From an uncultured Collinsella sp. (GTDB lineage Bacteria; Actinomycetota; Coriobacteriia; Coriobacteriales; Coriobacteriaceae): 17,397 nt of DNA. Shown piece by piece: positions 1 to 7,415 of this stretch. Numbering within the stretch: the stretch's first letter is position 1; each line of letters begins with the position of its first letter. Location: the NCBI GenBank assembly GCA_902490325.1, contig CABUDJ010000046.1:1-17397 (forward strand), read 5' to 3'. The position numbers were made by a program, and so were the translations under genes. Under the pieces are notes generated by a model. That model searched no databases. It was given only the letters and a program-made list of their open reading frames with translations, and was not told the DNA's origin.

Positions 1-55
1 ATCTCCCACGGTGCAACGCCATAAAAAACAGCCAATGAAATGAGGGGTGTACGGG

Positions 56-1618
56 ATGAGTGACTTGAGATTCTGTCCGGCGTGCGGAGCGCAGCTGCCT
101 CGGGTCGCCGGCGTGCCGGTGCGATTTTGCCCGGGCTGCGGCGTCCGGCTTGAGGACATTGCATGCGGCCCGGATGCCACGGGGTCTGTGAATGATGCGG
201 CTGACAATGATGGCGCGGGTGAAGGTTGCGAGCCGAGTGTGGCCGTGCCGGCAGATGTGCCAACGCGGAGTGCCGAGGCGGCGTCGCCGTCTGGCAACAC
301 GGCCGCGGCGGACGCTCCTCGCGCCGGCGAGCTTGAGCTCCATACCGCATGCGATGCTTCTGGCGGTCAGGCGCTCGCGCAGGTGGCGTTGCCGCGGGGC
401 TGGCGTATCGAAGAGGCGCATCTTGAGCGCAGCAGTAGTTTCGACTGCCCGATTTCAGTTGGCGTGACGGCGGCAGGCCCGGCGGGCGAACGCATCATGT
501 ATCGCTCCGAGCTCTGCTACGTGGACGCGGGCGCCGTTGCCAAGCGTATCCCCACGCAAACCGAGCGCAAGGCGTTTGTGCACGTGGAGGCGGCGTGCGA
601 CGAGTTGGCTCAAGCCTGCGCGGCGCAATTGGGCGCACGGGCGGAGGTTGTGGCCGAGCAACCCTATCCGTCGAGCGCGGCAGGCGATATTGAACATGAG
701 CGTGCTCGCGTAAAGCGCGAGGCTGCAAACGACTTTGCGATTCAGGGCTTTTCGATGGAACCGAGCGATGTGGTCTATGAGTGCCGCATGCGTCGATATC
801 GGCTCGCGGGCGTCCCGGCGCCTACCGAGCTTGCAGTGGCGGCAAAGGTCGAGGGCTATGTAGTCTCGATCGGTGGAGTCGCGGGTTCTGTGGGTAAAGG
901 CGTTGCCGCCGGGGCCGAGGCGCTGCTGGGCGCGGGCCTTTCGAGCGGACTGATCGGTGGCGTTCTGGGTAAGCGCCTGCGCGAGCGCCAGGCGGCTGCG
1001 GCGGCGGGTCAGCGCGCCGCGAAAGATCAGGCTCCGGATCAGGGCGATTGCCCAGACGGGGCGACGTTTAAGCTGGGCGCGGCCGACCTGTTGCAGTGGC
1101 GTATCAGGGACAGCTTCTGCCTGGTTGCGCCAGAAGGCCGTCTGGACGAGGCGGCCTCCACGGCGCTTGCCTCAATGGCATCGACCCTGCGGCTCAACCC
1201 GTCGATTGCGCGCGAAGCGTGCGCTCAAAAGCAGCAGATGGTGCTCGAGCAGCGTCAGCGCACGCAGATGAACATCGCCCAGCAGCAACAGCAGTTCGCA
1301 GCCTGGCAGCAGATGCATGCCTCGCAGCAGGCGGCGTTCGACAGCTACCAGCAGGCTTGGTTTGAGCGCAGCGATCGTCAACACGCCGCGAATATGGCCG
1401 CCAGCGCAGCCAATTTCTCCAGCGCAGGTGTGGGAACGGGCGCGGCCTCGTATTCCGATGCCATTCGCGGAGTCAACCATTACACCAGGCCCGACGGTAC
1501 CGATGTCGAGGTTTCGGTGATGGCGGATCAAGCTTGGGTGAACGGCTCGGGCGACGTGATCGGCACGCGCGATGGCTTTGAGCCCGGTTTTGGCTGGACG
1601 GAGCTGCCCCGTCAATAG
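56..1618 (+). CDS. Double-CxxC zinc-ribbon protein with Gln-rich coiled-coil region, function unknown
   Basis: A 520-residue protein of unknown function. The N-terminus carries two zinc knuckles, C7-P-A-C10 and C25-P-G-C28, of the zinc-ribbon type seen at the start of many Gram-positive envelope or stress proteins. A low-complexity Ala/Asp/Pro linker follows (about 35-90), then a globular domain. Residues about 262-305 are rich in Gly, Ala and Val and could form a membrane-active or glycine-zipper hairpin. Residues about 391-440 are Gln-rich and probably coiled coil. The C-terminal ~60 residues form a small Trp-containing module. I chose ATG 56 because GAGGG at 42-46 lies 9 bases upstream; GTG 47 is in frame but would sit on that site. 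The two following lipoprotein genes run in the same direction, but co-function is only a guess. Existence of the gene is secure; its role is not. Confidence 0.85.
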   Translation: MSDLRFCPACGAQLPRVAGVPVRFCPGCGVRLEDIACGPDATGSVNDAADNDGAGEGCEPSVAVPADVPTRSAEAASPSGNTAAADAPRAGELELHTACDASGGQALAQVALPRGWRIEEAHLERSSSFDCPISVGVTAAGPAGERIMYRSELCYVDAGAVAKRIPTQTERKAFVHVEAACDELAQACAAQLGARAEVVAEQPYPSSAAGDIEHERARVKREAANDFAIQGFSMEPSDVVYECRMRRYRLAGVPAPTELAVAAKVEGYVVSIGGVAGSVGKGVAAGAEALLGAGLSSGLIGGVLGKRLRERQAAAAAGQRAAKDQAPDQGDCPDGATFKLGAADLLQWRIRDSFCLVAPEGRLDEAASTALASMASTLRLNPSIAREACAQKQQMVLEQRQRTQMNIAQQQQQFAAWQQMHASQQAAFDSYQQAWFERSDRQHAANMAASAANFSSAGVGTGAASYSDAIRGVNHYTRPDGTDVEVSVMADQAWVNGSGDVIGTRDGFEPGFGWTELPRQ

Positions 1619-1692
1619 CGTGAGTGGGCTACGGGAGGATCGGTGTCGAGGTGTTGCTCGGCGCTGTGATAAGAAACGGGAAAGGAACAACG

Positions 1693-2448
1693 ATGAGGGA
1701 GACGGTTATTTCGCGCACGGCGTTTGTCGCGGCGGCGGGAACGGCGTTGCTGACGCTTGCGGGATGCGGCGGACAGCAGGCGCAGGACACGACGGGTTTT
1801 AACGACGATCGCCCGGTAAAGGACAAGATGGATGCGGGCTCGTCATCGGGTGATTCCGGTGATGCGGGCGGCGGTGCGGACACAGACAGCGGCTCGGCGG
1901 ACGCGTTCGATACGTGGTCGGATGACTGCTGGGATGCGCACCGCAACATCAGCATCGCGGCGTTGCTCGAGCTTAAGGGCTGGTAGTTGCAGGAGTTTGC
2001 GTCGCAACAGGGTTATACCTGGCAAGATGCGCTCGAGATGTACGAGAACGAGGCAGGTCGCGTGCTCAGCGTCTGCAATATCAGCAAGGATGGCGCAACC
2101 GAATGGCTCGGCGAGGATGAAATCGGAAAGCTCGACAAGGGCGGCACCGGGAGTACCGTGATGTTTACGCTGCAGCTTGCGGGCTATTCGAGCTGCGAGG
2201 ATGTTATCGCGGGCTTTTCCGTTCCGGTTGAGGACCGCGCGCAGATTACCTCGGGCTCGTGGATTGCGTGCGTCTACGGTTCCAACATGGCGCGTCACGT
2301 TGCCATGGTGAGCCAAATGGAAAACGGCGACTACCGCCTGGACCTCATTACCGAGGAGGCCATCAAAACCGGTACGTTTACCCAAGGCGGCGGTGCCCCC
2401 ACGATTAACGAATTTTGGCAGGAGAAGACCGGGCGCGCGCTCGGCTAA
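1693..2448 (+). pseudogene. Lipoprotein gene interrupted by an in-frame amber codon (TAG 1984-1986)
   Basis: ATG 1693 follows AAAGGA and begins a lipoprotein signal peptide with lipobox LAGC (Cys25). The frame stops at TAG 1984-1986 after 97 residues, then stays open without any frame change to TAA 2446-2448, which would give 251 residues. The part after the stop is the continuation of the same protein: residues around the stop align without gaps over 27 positions to the intact paralog at 2484-3167, with the stop opposite Asp62 of that paralog, and the C-termini share a TG...GG...I.E.W pattern. The 97-residue product would be a lipid-anchored stub. Restart at TTG 1987 behind AAGGG (1975-1979) is conceivable but would give a fragment without a signal peptide. 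Alternatives are a recent nonsense mutation, a sequencing error or amber suppression; I favour mutation or error. Confidence 0.8.
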
Positions 2449-2483
2449 GTGCGATGCGGCCAATAGCATAGCGAGGGACGAAC

Positions 2484-3167
2484 ATGATGAACGAGATGAC
2501 GATGAGCCGTGCGGTCTTTGTGGCGGGCGCGGGCGCGGCGGCTTGCGCGCTGGCTGGCTGCTCGGGCACAACGGGCGGCGCCAAAGCAGCGAGCACGGCG
2601 GACGCCGCCTGCGTGGACGACAATGCTAACGTGACGGTCTATGCCGCGATCAACTTGGCTGGTGCCGATATGGTGCGCCTGCTCAAACATCAAAATTATG
2701 AGTGGCAAGGCGAGAACGTGGGCTACGGCGCCGTCGATGACGCGGGATTTTTCGCTTTTACCTTTTCCAAGGTTTCGGACGATGTGGACGAACTTGCGAA
2801 CAGCGCGATACCGCTTTCGGAGTCCGAGTACGAGGAGCTTGAACCGGGCGGCGGAGACGAAAACATCGCGATTCTGCTCTCGGTGGGCGGCTATACGAAG
2901 GGCGAGCGGGCACTCATCGGCGCGATTGGCGATGCGGCGATGGTGCAGGAGAAATGCACGATCGATGATACCCAGTATTGGCTGGTCAAGGCGCTTGACG
3001 GCCACCGCTACGTGATTGTGGCCGACGACACCGAAGACGATGGCGATGGCGATAGCGCTCATGACATCTATATCTACAATGAGGCTTTTATTCGAACTGG
3101 GTATCTGAGCGGCGGCGACCAGATCGATATCGACGAGCTCTGGAGCCGCCTGACCAACGCCTCGTAA
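2484..3167 (+). CDS. Putative lipoprotein, intact paralog of the upstream broken gene
   Basis: A 227-residue exported lipoprotein of unknown function. GAGGG at 2473-2477 lies 6 bases before ATG 2484; ATG 2487 is also possible. The signal peptide is a hydrophobic Ala/Gly stretch ending in lipobox LAGC with Cys26, and the mature part is acidic (Asp/Glu-rich). The signal contains SRAVFV, which resembles a twin-arginine motif with the second Arg lost; the upstream paralog has SRTAFV in the same place. The two genes are adjacent and co-directional with a 35-base gap, pointing to tandem duplication. No enzymatic motif is visible. The gene ends 170 bases before the convergent mgtA stop codon, with two palindromic repeats in between. 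Confidence 0.8.
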   Translation: MMNEMTMSRAVFVAGAGAAACALAGCSGTTGGAKAASTADAACVDDNANVTVYAAINLAGADMVRLLKHQNYEWQGENVGYGAVDDAGFFAFTFSKVSDDVDELANSAIPLSESEYEELEPGGGDENIAILLSVGGYTKGERALIGAIGDAAMVQEKCTIDDTQYWLVKALDGHRYVIVADDTEDDGDGDSAHDIYIYNEAFIRTGYLSGGDQIDIDELWSRLTNAS

Positions 3168-3175
3168 CGCTCCAA

Positions 3176-3212
3176 AACCACCACGAAGGGGATAGGCACC
3201 TTTGTGGTGGTT
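3176..3212. repeat. Hairpin repeat, CCACCAC/GTGGTGG family, copy 1
   Basis: Inverted arms of 14 bases (3176-3189 and 3199-3212) with one mismatch around a 9-base loop. It begins 8 bases after the lipoprotein stop codon. Bases 3187-3212 are nearly the same as 6200-6225, so the element occurs on both sides of mgtA in the same orientation. It may act as a terminator for the lipoprotein gene, although the T-tract is poor. Confidence 0.75.
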
Positions 3213-3217
3213 CAATA

Positions 3218-3284
3218 AGTTGCGGTGGAATAGTTCCTGAATAAGGCTTGGGGGTCTTAAAACAGGAACTATTTCACCGCAACT
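3218..3284. repeat. 22-base-arm inverted repeat, GTTGCGGTG family, copy 1
   Basis: Arms 3218-3239 and 3263-3284 are complementary over 22 bases with one mismatch and have a 23-base spacer. A second copy with the same arm and spacer lengths is at 8338-8404; the left arms are identical and the right arms differ by one base. Both copies lie between two converging genes, which suits a bidirectional terminator or a REP/MITE-like element that settles at gene ends. Confidence 0.85.
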
Positions 3285-3336
3285 GCTGAGGGGACGGGTT
3301 GTGGAAACGGCTGCCGTGGTGGACTCGGGCTGTCTG

Positions 3337-6105
3337 TTACAGCAGCTCGCCGTGGCGGGCAATGTAGCGGCACTTTGCCAGCTGGGTCAGCGCAATGTAG
3401 GCGGCGACGATGCCGATGAGCAGCGTAAAGAAGCTCGCCGGCAGCGGCATGAGGCCCAGAGCCTCGGCGATGGGGCTTGCCGGCAGCCAAGTGACGAGCG
3501 TCAGGCCCAGTACGGTGAGCACGCACAGCGCGGGCGCGGCGTGGTCGCGCGGGCTCGGCAGGTGCGGGGAGCGCAGCATGTGGATTACGAGCGTCTGCGA
3601 CCACATAGACTCAACGAACCAACCGCTCTGGAAAATCGCCGCAAAGGTTGCCATGCCGGCAACATTGCCCGCGGCGGCAAGCTCGGCCCAGCTCGCGCCC
3701 ACGGTGGCGGGGCACACCGCAAAGAAGAGCGCGGCGAAGGTCACGATGTCAAACAGCGAGCTCACGGGGCCCAGCTCGAGCATAAAGCCCTTGATGGACG
3801 CAGCGTCCCAGGCGCGCGGGCGGGCAGTCCAGGCATCGTCGACGGTGTCCCACGGCAGCGCGATGCACACGATCTCGTAGACCAGCGACAGCAGCACCAG
3901 CTGCAGGGCGCTCATGGGCAAAAACGGCAGGAACAGGCTCGCGACGGTCACGGACAGCACGTTGCCAAAGTTGGAGCTCACCGTGGTCTTGAGGTACTTG
4001 AGTAGGTTGCCGTAGGTGCGACGGCCTTCGATGATGCCGCGCTCGATCACGCCCAGGTCCTTCTGGAGCAAGATGATGTCGGCGGATTCTTTGGCGATGT
4101 CAACGGCCGAATCGACCGAGATGCCGCAGTCGCTCGCACGCATGGCGGCGGCGTCGTTGATGCCATCACCCATAAAGCCCACGGTATGGCCGAGCAGTTC
4201 ACGCATGACGCGCACCAAGCGCGCCTTCTGCAGCGGCGAGAGCTTGGCAAAGAGATGGGTCTGCTCGGCGCGCTCCGCCAGCTCGGCGTCGTCGAGCGCA
4301 TCGATCTCGGAGCCCAGCAAAACGTTGCTTGCGTCGATGCCAATCTGCTCGCAGACGGTGGCGGCGACGCGGTCGTTGTCGCCGGTCAGGACTTTTACCG
4401 CCACGCCCTTGGCCTCGAGGGTGGCGACGGCGCCCGCGGCGCTCGCTTTGGGCGGATCGAGGAAGGCCAAAAAGCCCATCAGCACCATGTCGCACTCGTC
4501 GGCGATGCCAAACTCGCCCACGCAGCGCGGATTGGTCTTCTGCGCCACGGCGATCACGCGCAGGCCCTCGGCATTGAGTCCTGCCACCTGCTTGCGAATC
4601 TGGGCAAGCTTCTCGTCGGTAAGCGGCTGAGCGGTGCCGTCCACCTCGACGTAGGAGCAAATCTCGAGCATTTCCTCGGCAGCGCCCTTGGTGACCATCT
4701 GGGTCTTTCCTTGGGCGTCGGCGACGACCACGCTCAGGCGGCGGCGCGAGAAATCGAAGGGCACCTCGTCGACCTTGGTGTAGCGGTCGCGCAGGCTCTG
4801 GCCCAGCATGGAATCGGGCGCGACGGCCGAAGGGGTCATGTCGGCGCGGTCGATCACGGCCAGGTCGATGAGGTTCTTGAGGCCCGTCTGGAAGAAGCTG
4901 TTCAAAAACGCATGGCGCAGCACGCGCGTATCCTCGTTGCCGTCGGTGTTGAGGTAGCGCTCGAGCACGATGCGGTCCTCGGTGAGGGTGCCGGTCTTGT
5001 CGCAGCACAGCACGTCCATGGCGCCGAGGTTTTGGATCGCAGGCAGCTCCTTGACGATGACCTGGCGGCGGGCGAGGTCCTTGGCTCCCTGCGACAGACT
5101 CGTGGTCACGATGACGGGAAGCATTTGCGGCGTGATGCCCACGGCCACGCTCGTGGCGAACAGCAGCGCATCGATGACGTTGCCCTTGGTGGCGGCGTTG
5201 ATGGCAAAGACTGCCGGCGCCATGACGAGCATCAGGCGCACCAGCAGCATCGAGACGCTCGAGACGCCGCGGTCGAACGCGCTCTTCTCGCCGCGCCCGT
5301 TGAGCATCTTGGCGATGCCGCCCAGGTAGGTGTCCGAACCGGTGGCCACGACAAGCGCCATGGCGGTGCCGTTTTGCACGGAGGTGCCGGTAAAGACGAT
5401 GTTCTTGCAGGCGGAGAGCGGCAGCGTGGAGCTGTCGGCGCCTTCGACGACGGTGGCGACGGCGGTCTTCTCGACGGCCTCGCTTTCGCCGGTGAGGGCG
5501 GACTCGATCACAAACAGGTCGCGTGCGGTGATGATGCGGGCATCGGCCGGCACCATGTCGCCGGCGGAGAGGCGGATCACGTCGCCGGGGACGAGCTCAT
5601 CGAAGGGTATCTCGATGCGCTCGCCGTCGCGCAGGGCGGTGCAGGTGTTGGAGACCAGGTCCTTGAGGGCCTCTGCCGCATTGCCGCTGCGTGCTTCCTG
5701 GATAAACTTCATGCCGCCCGATACCAGTAGCATGATGCCGATGACGATGACCGTGGAGGGGTCGCGCTGCGGCTTGGGCACGGCGAGCACGTCGATGTAG
5801 AGCGAGACCAGCGCGAGCGCGGCGAGGATGCCGGCGAAGGGGTCGATGAAGGCGTCGGCGATGCGGCGGGCAAGTGTCTTGGTCGGCGCCTCGATGGTGT
5901 TGGGACCGGCGGCGTCCAGGCGCTCGGCGGCCTGCCCGGCGGTGAGGCCGTCAGCCGTGGCGTCGAGCAGCACGAGGGAGTCCTCGGCGCTATGGGTTGC
6001 GGCAAAGATGGTGTTCTTGGCAAGGCCGGCGTGAGCGGCAGGGCGCGCCGTGCGGCGGCACTTGGAGATGACTTCGAGTACCGTGGCGGTTTTGAGCATC
6101 AGCAT
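3337..6105 (-). CDS. mgtA: Magnesium-transporting P-type ATPase (MgtA/MgtB type)
   Basis: A 922-residue P3B-type ATPase that imports Mg2+ across the cytoplasmic membrane at the cost of ATP; the length is normal for the family. Visible motifs: actuator LTGES (204-208), the TPQMLP segment in the ion-pathway helix (about 325-330), phosphorylation motif DKTGTLTEDRI with Asp369, KGA (473-475), TGD (574-576) and hinge GDGIND (646-651). The C-terminal domain has several hydrophobic helices and includes ESMWSQTLVIHMLR, typical of MgtA. ATG 6105 is preceded by AAGGAGG (6111-6117) at 5 bases; the frame is open to 6156 but lacks a better ribosome site there. Upstream on the same strand are a promoter, a short leader ORF and a hairpin repeat, which suggests control in the leader. 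Downstream it converges on a lipoprotein gene. Confidence 0.95.
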   Translation of the reverse strand: MLMLKTATVLEVISKCRRTARPAAHAGLAKNTIFAATHSAEDSLVLLDATADGLTAGQAAERLDAAGPNTIEAPTKTLARRIADAFIDPFAGILAALALVSLYIDVLAVPKPQRDPSTVIVIGIMLLVSGGMKFIQEARSGNAAEALKDLVSNTCTALRDGERIEIPFDELVPGDVIRLSAGDMVPADARIITARDLFVIESALTGESEAVEKTAVATVVEGADSSTLPLSACKNIVFTGTSVQNGTAMALVVATGSDTYLGGIAKMLNGRGEKSAFDRGVSSVSMLLVRLMLVMAPAVFAINAATKGNVIDALLFATSVAVGITPQMLPVIVTTSLSQGAKDLARRQVIVKELPAIQNLGAMDVLCCDKTGTLTEDRIVLERYLNTDGNEDTRVLRHAFLNSFFQTGLKNLIDLAVIDRADMTPSAVAPDSMLGQSLRDRYTKVDEVPFDFSRRRLSVVVADAQGKTQMVTKGAAEEMLEICSYVEVDGTAQPLTDEKLAQIRKQVAGLNAEGLRVIAVAQKTNPRCVGEFGIADECDMVLMGFLAFLDPPKASAAGAVATLEAKGVAVKVLTGDNDRVAATVCEQIGIDASNVLLGSEIDALDDAELAERAEQTHLFAKLSPLQKARLVRVMRELLGHTVGFMGDGINDAAAMRASDCGISVDSAVDIAKESADIILLQKDLGVIERGIIEGRRTYGNLLKYLKTTVSSNFGNVLSVTVASLFLPFLPMSALQLVLLSLVYEIVCIALPWDTVDDAWTARPRAWDAASIKGFMLELGPVSSLFDIVTFAALFFAVCPATVGASWAELAAAGNVAGMATFAAIFQSGWFVESMWSQTLVIHMLRSPHLPSPRDHAAPALCVLTVLGLTLVTWLPASPIAEALGLMPLPASFFTLLIGIVAAYIALTQLAKCRYIARHGELL

Positions 6106-6188
6106 AGGGTCCTCCTTGTTAAAGGGAGTTAGCGTACGTGTCGTATTGAATTGCAAAAAACCTAGATGTCGCTCACGTCATGCTCGCG

Positions 6189-6225
6189 AATCACCACAAG
6201 GGGGGCAGGCACCTTTGTGGTGGTT
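6189..6225. repeat. Hairpin repeat, CCACCAC/GTGGTGG family, copy 2, in the mgtA leader
   Basis: The second copy of the 3176-3212 element; the last 19 bases of both copies are identical. Here it lies in the mgtA transcript between the leader ORF (stop at 6247) and the mgtA start (6105). On the - strand the arm near 6189-6196 can pair either with the close arm (6212-6225) or with an outer ATCACCA segment (about 6227-6233), so two alternative hairpins are possible. A T6 run on the - strand follows about 30 bases later (near 6155-6160). An attenuator role is a hypothesis only. Confidence 0.65.
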
Positions 6226-6246
6226 TTGGTGATCGACTGTTGGCGC

Positions 6247-6318
6247 TTATGCGTGCGCGGAATCCTCGCGGCGTGCCGAGGGCGACATGCAGGTTTTTCG
6301 ACTATGGCTGCCTTCCAT
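6247..6318 (-). CDS. 23-residue leader ORF upstream of mgtA
   Basis: A 23-codon ORF on the mgtA strand. AAGGAGGTG (6323-6331), a near-perfect anti-16S match, lies just ahead of ATG 6318, and the frame ends with TAA at 6247-6249. The peptide is polar, with five Ser, three Arg and two His but only one Pro, so it is unlike the Pro-rich MgtL peptide of Salmonella. It sits between a consensus-like promoter (6385-6413) and the hairpin repeat at 6189-6225, 141 bases before mgtA. This is the usual layout of a translated regulatory leader. The frame is open far upstream on this strand, so the ribosome site, not ORF length, is the argument. Expression is unproven. Confidence 0.5.
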   Translation of the reverse strand: MEGSHSRKTCMSPSARREDSAHA

Positions 6319-6384
6319 GGCACACCTCCTTAAGGCCGGGCGCGGCGCGCTTTGGGTATCTCGTACCCGTTTCAATCCGCCGGT

Positions 6385-6413
6385 ATTTTTGACGAGGGGG
6401 TTTGCCGTGTCAA
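6385..6413 (-). promoter_or_regulatory. Putative sigma-70 type promoter for the mgtA leader transcript
   Basis: Reading the - strand, a perfect TTGACA (6413-6408) is followed after 17 bases by AAAAAT (6390-6385), which matches four of the six -10 positions. Transcription would begin near 6377, about 45 bases before the leader ORF Shine-Dalgarno. Confidence 0.55.
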
Positions 6414-6543
6414 CCCCATTGTTCGGAAAATCATCGCCCCTGACAAAGCCCTTACAGAGCGCCATGGCTTCAAAGCGCGCCCGCATCGACGTCCTACCTG
6501 CGCTAAACTGGAGGGCACGTACGCGATTACGAGAGGAGCCCGC

Positions 6544-7227
6544 ATGGAGGCTTACAAGCAAGAGTTCATCAAGTTTATGGTCGAGTCCGACGTTCTTAAG
6601 TTCGGCAGCTTTACGCTCAAGAGCGGCCGTCAGTCCCCGTTCTTTATGAACGCCGGCGCTTACGTGACGGGCTATCAGCTCAAGAAGCTGGGCGAGTACT
6701 ACGCCCAGGCCATCCACGATAACTTTGGCGACGACTTTGACGTGCTGTTCGGGCCTGCCTACAAGGGTATTCCCCTGGCCGTCGTGACCGCGATTGCCTA
6801 CCACGAGCTGTACGGCAAGGAGGTCAAGTACTGCTGCGACCGCAAGGAGGCCAAGGACCACGGTGCCGACAAGGGCAACCTGCTGGGCTACGAGCCCCAG
6901 GACGGCGACCGTGTGGTCATGGTCGAGGACGTCACCACCAGCGGTAAGTCCATCGATGAGACCTATCCCAAGGTCAAGGCTGCTGCCGATGTCGAGATCA
7001 AGGGTCTGATCGTGTCCCTCAACCGCATGGAGGTCGGCAAGGGCGGCGTGACCACCGCACAGAAGGAGATCGAGGCCAAGTACGGTTTCCCCGTCGCGAG
7101 CATCGTCTCTATGGCCGAGGTCGTCGAGACCCTCTACAACCACGAGATCGACGGCAAGGTCGTCATCGACGATGAGCTCAAGACCGCCATCGACGCCTAC
7201 TACGAGCAGTACGGAGTCCGGGAGTAG
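6544..7227 (+). CDS. pyrE: Orotate phosphoribosyltransferase
   Basis: A 227-residue enzyme that joins orotate and PRPP to give orotidine 5'-monophosphate in pyrimidine synthesis. The PRPP-binding signature VVMVEDVTTSGKS lies at 124-136. The N-terminal FTLKSGRQSPFFMNAG segment (23-38) and the Lys-rich catalytic loop DRKEAKDHGADKG (99-111) are typical of PyrE. AGAGGAG (6532-6538) precedes ATG 6544 by 5 bases. The frame is open upstream to 6352, but that extension has no family resemblance and no ribosome site. No other pyr gene is in the window, so it appears to be a stand-alone unit. Its stop codon overlaps the first base of a hairpin element. Confidence 0.96.
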   Translation: MEAYKQEFIKFMVESDVLKFGSFTLKSGRQSPFFMNAGAYVTGYQLKKLGEYYAQAIHDNFGDDFDVLFGPAYKGIPLAVVTAIAYHELYGKEVKYCCDRKEAKDHGADKGNLLGYEPQDGDRVVMVEDVTTSGKSIDETYPKVKAAADVEIKGLIVSLNRMEVGKGGVTTAQKEIEAKYGFPVASIVSMAEVVETLYNHEIDGKVVIDDELKTAIDAYYEQYGVRE

Positions 7228-7359
7228 TTACGCGGTTTTCCAAACCGCGTAACGGCTCGACGCTGCGCGCCGCCCAGAGCGACAATTTGTCATTCAAAAG
7301 GCAAGGCATGACCAGAAGGTCTATGCCTTGCCTTTTTCATGCCAACTTGTTCGCTCTGG
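7227..7359 (+). repeat. Two-hairpin element with compensatory stem changes, copy 1
   Basis: The first hairpin is 7227-7253, with a perfect 12-bp stem and a 3-base loop that begins on the last base of the pyrE stop codon. A conserved linker follows, then a larger hairpin bounded by CCAGAGCGACAA (7274-7285) and TTGTTCGCTCTGG (7347-7359). Its inner 14-bp stem (7296-7309 with 7323-7336) is capped by GACC-AGAA-GGTC-T. The copy at 16303-16436 keeps order, spacing, linker, outer arms and cap, while six stem pairs differ and every one is compensated. This argues for selection on RNA or DNA structure. It could be a strong terminator, a structured RNA or a mobile palindrome. Confidence 0.8.
7296..7337 (+). 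terminator. Intrinsic terminator downstream of pyrE
   Basis: A 14-bp stem plus a GACC/GGTC extension and AGAA tetraloop, with a TTTTT tract at 7333-7337 that partly overlaps the stem base. The A-run at 7296-7299 would also give a U-tract on the opposite strand. It is the core of the 7227-7359 element. Confidence 0.65.
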
Positions 7360-7415
7360 ACGTCGCTCGCTGTCCGTCCTCTACCTGCGGCGTTGTCTTG
7401 CCCCGGATGCGGCAG

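Noticed and set aside
1987..2448. Independent gene starting at TTG 1987
   Set aside because: The segment is the in-frame continuation of the lipoprotein and aligns to the middle and end of its paralog; as a separate product it would lack a signal peptide.
4186..5730. 514-codon open frame opposite mgtA
   Set aside because: A shadow of the high-GC codon pattern of mgtA; the predicted protein is His/Gly/Arg-rich low complexity with no domain and no ribosome site.
6352..6543. N-terminal extension of pyrE by 64 codons
   Set aside because: The extension has no resemblance to PyrE and no ribosome site; ATG 6544 has AGAGGAG at the right distance and gives the normal family length.
6106..6543. M-box (ykoK) magnesium riboswitch upstream of mgtA
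   Set aside because: I looked for the conserved M-box segments on the - strand and found none; only the leader ORF and hairpin repeat are visible. An Infernal search would settle it.
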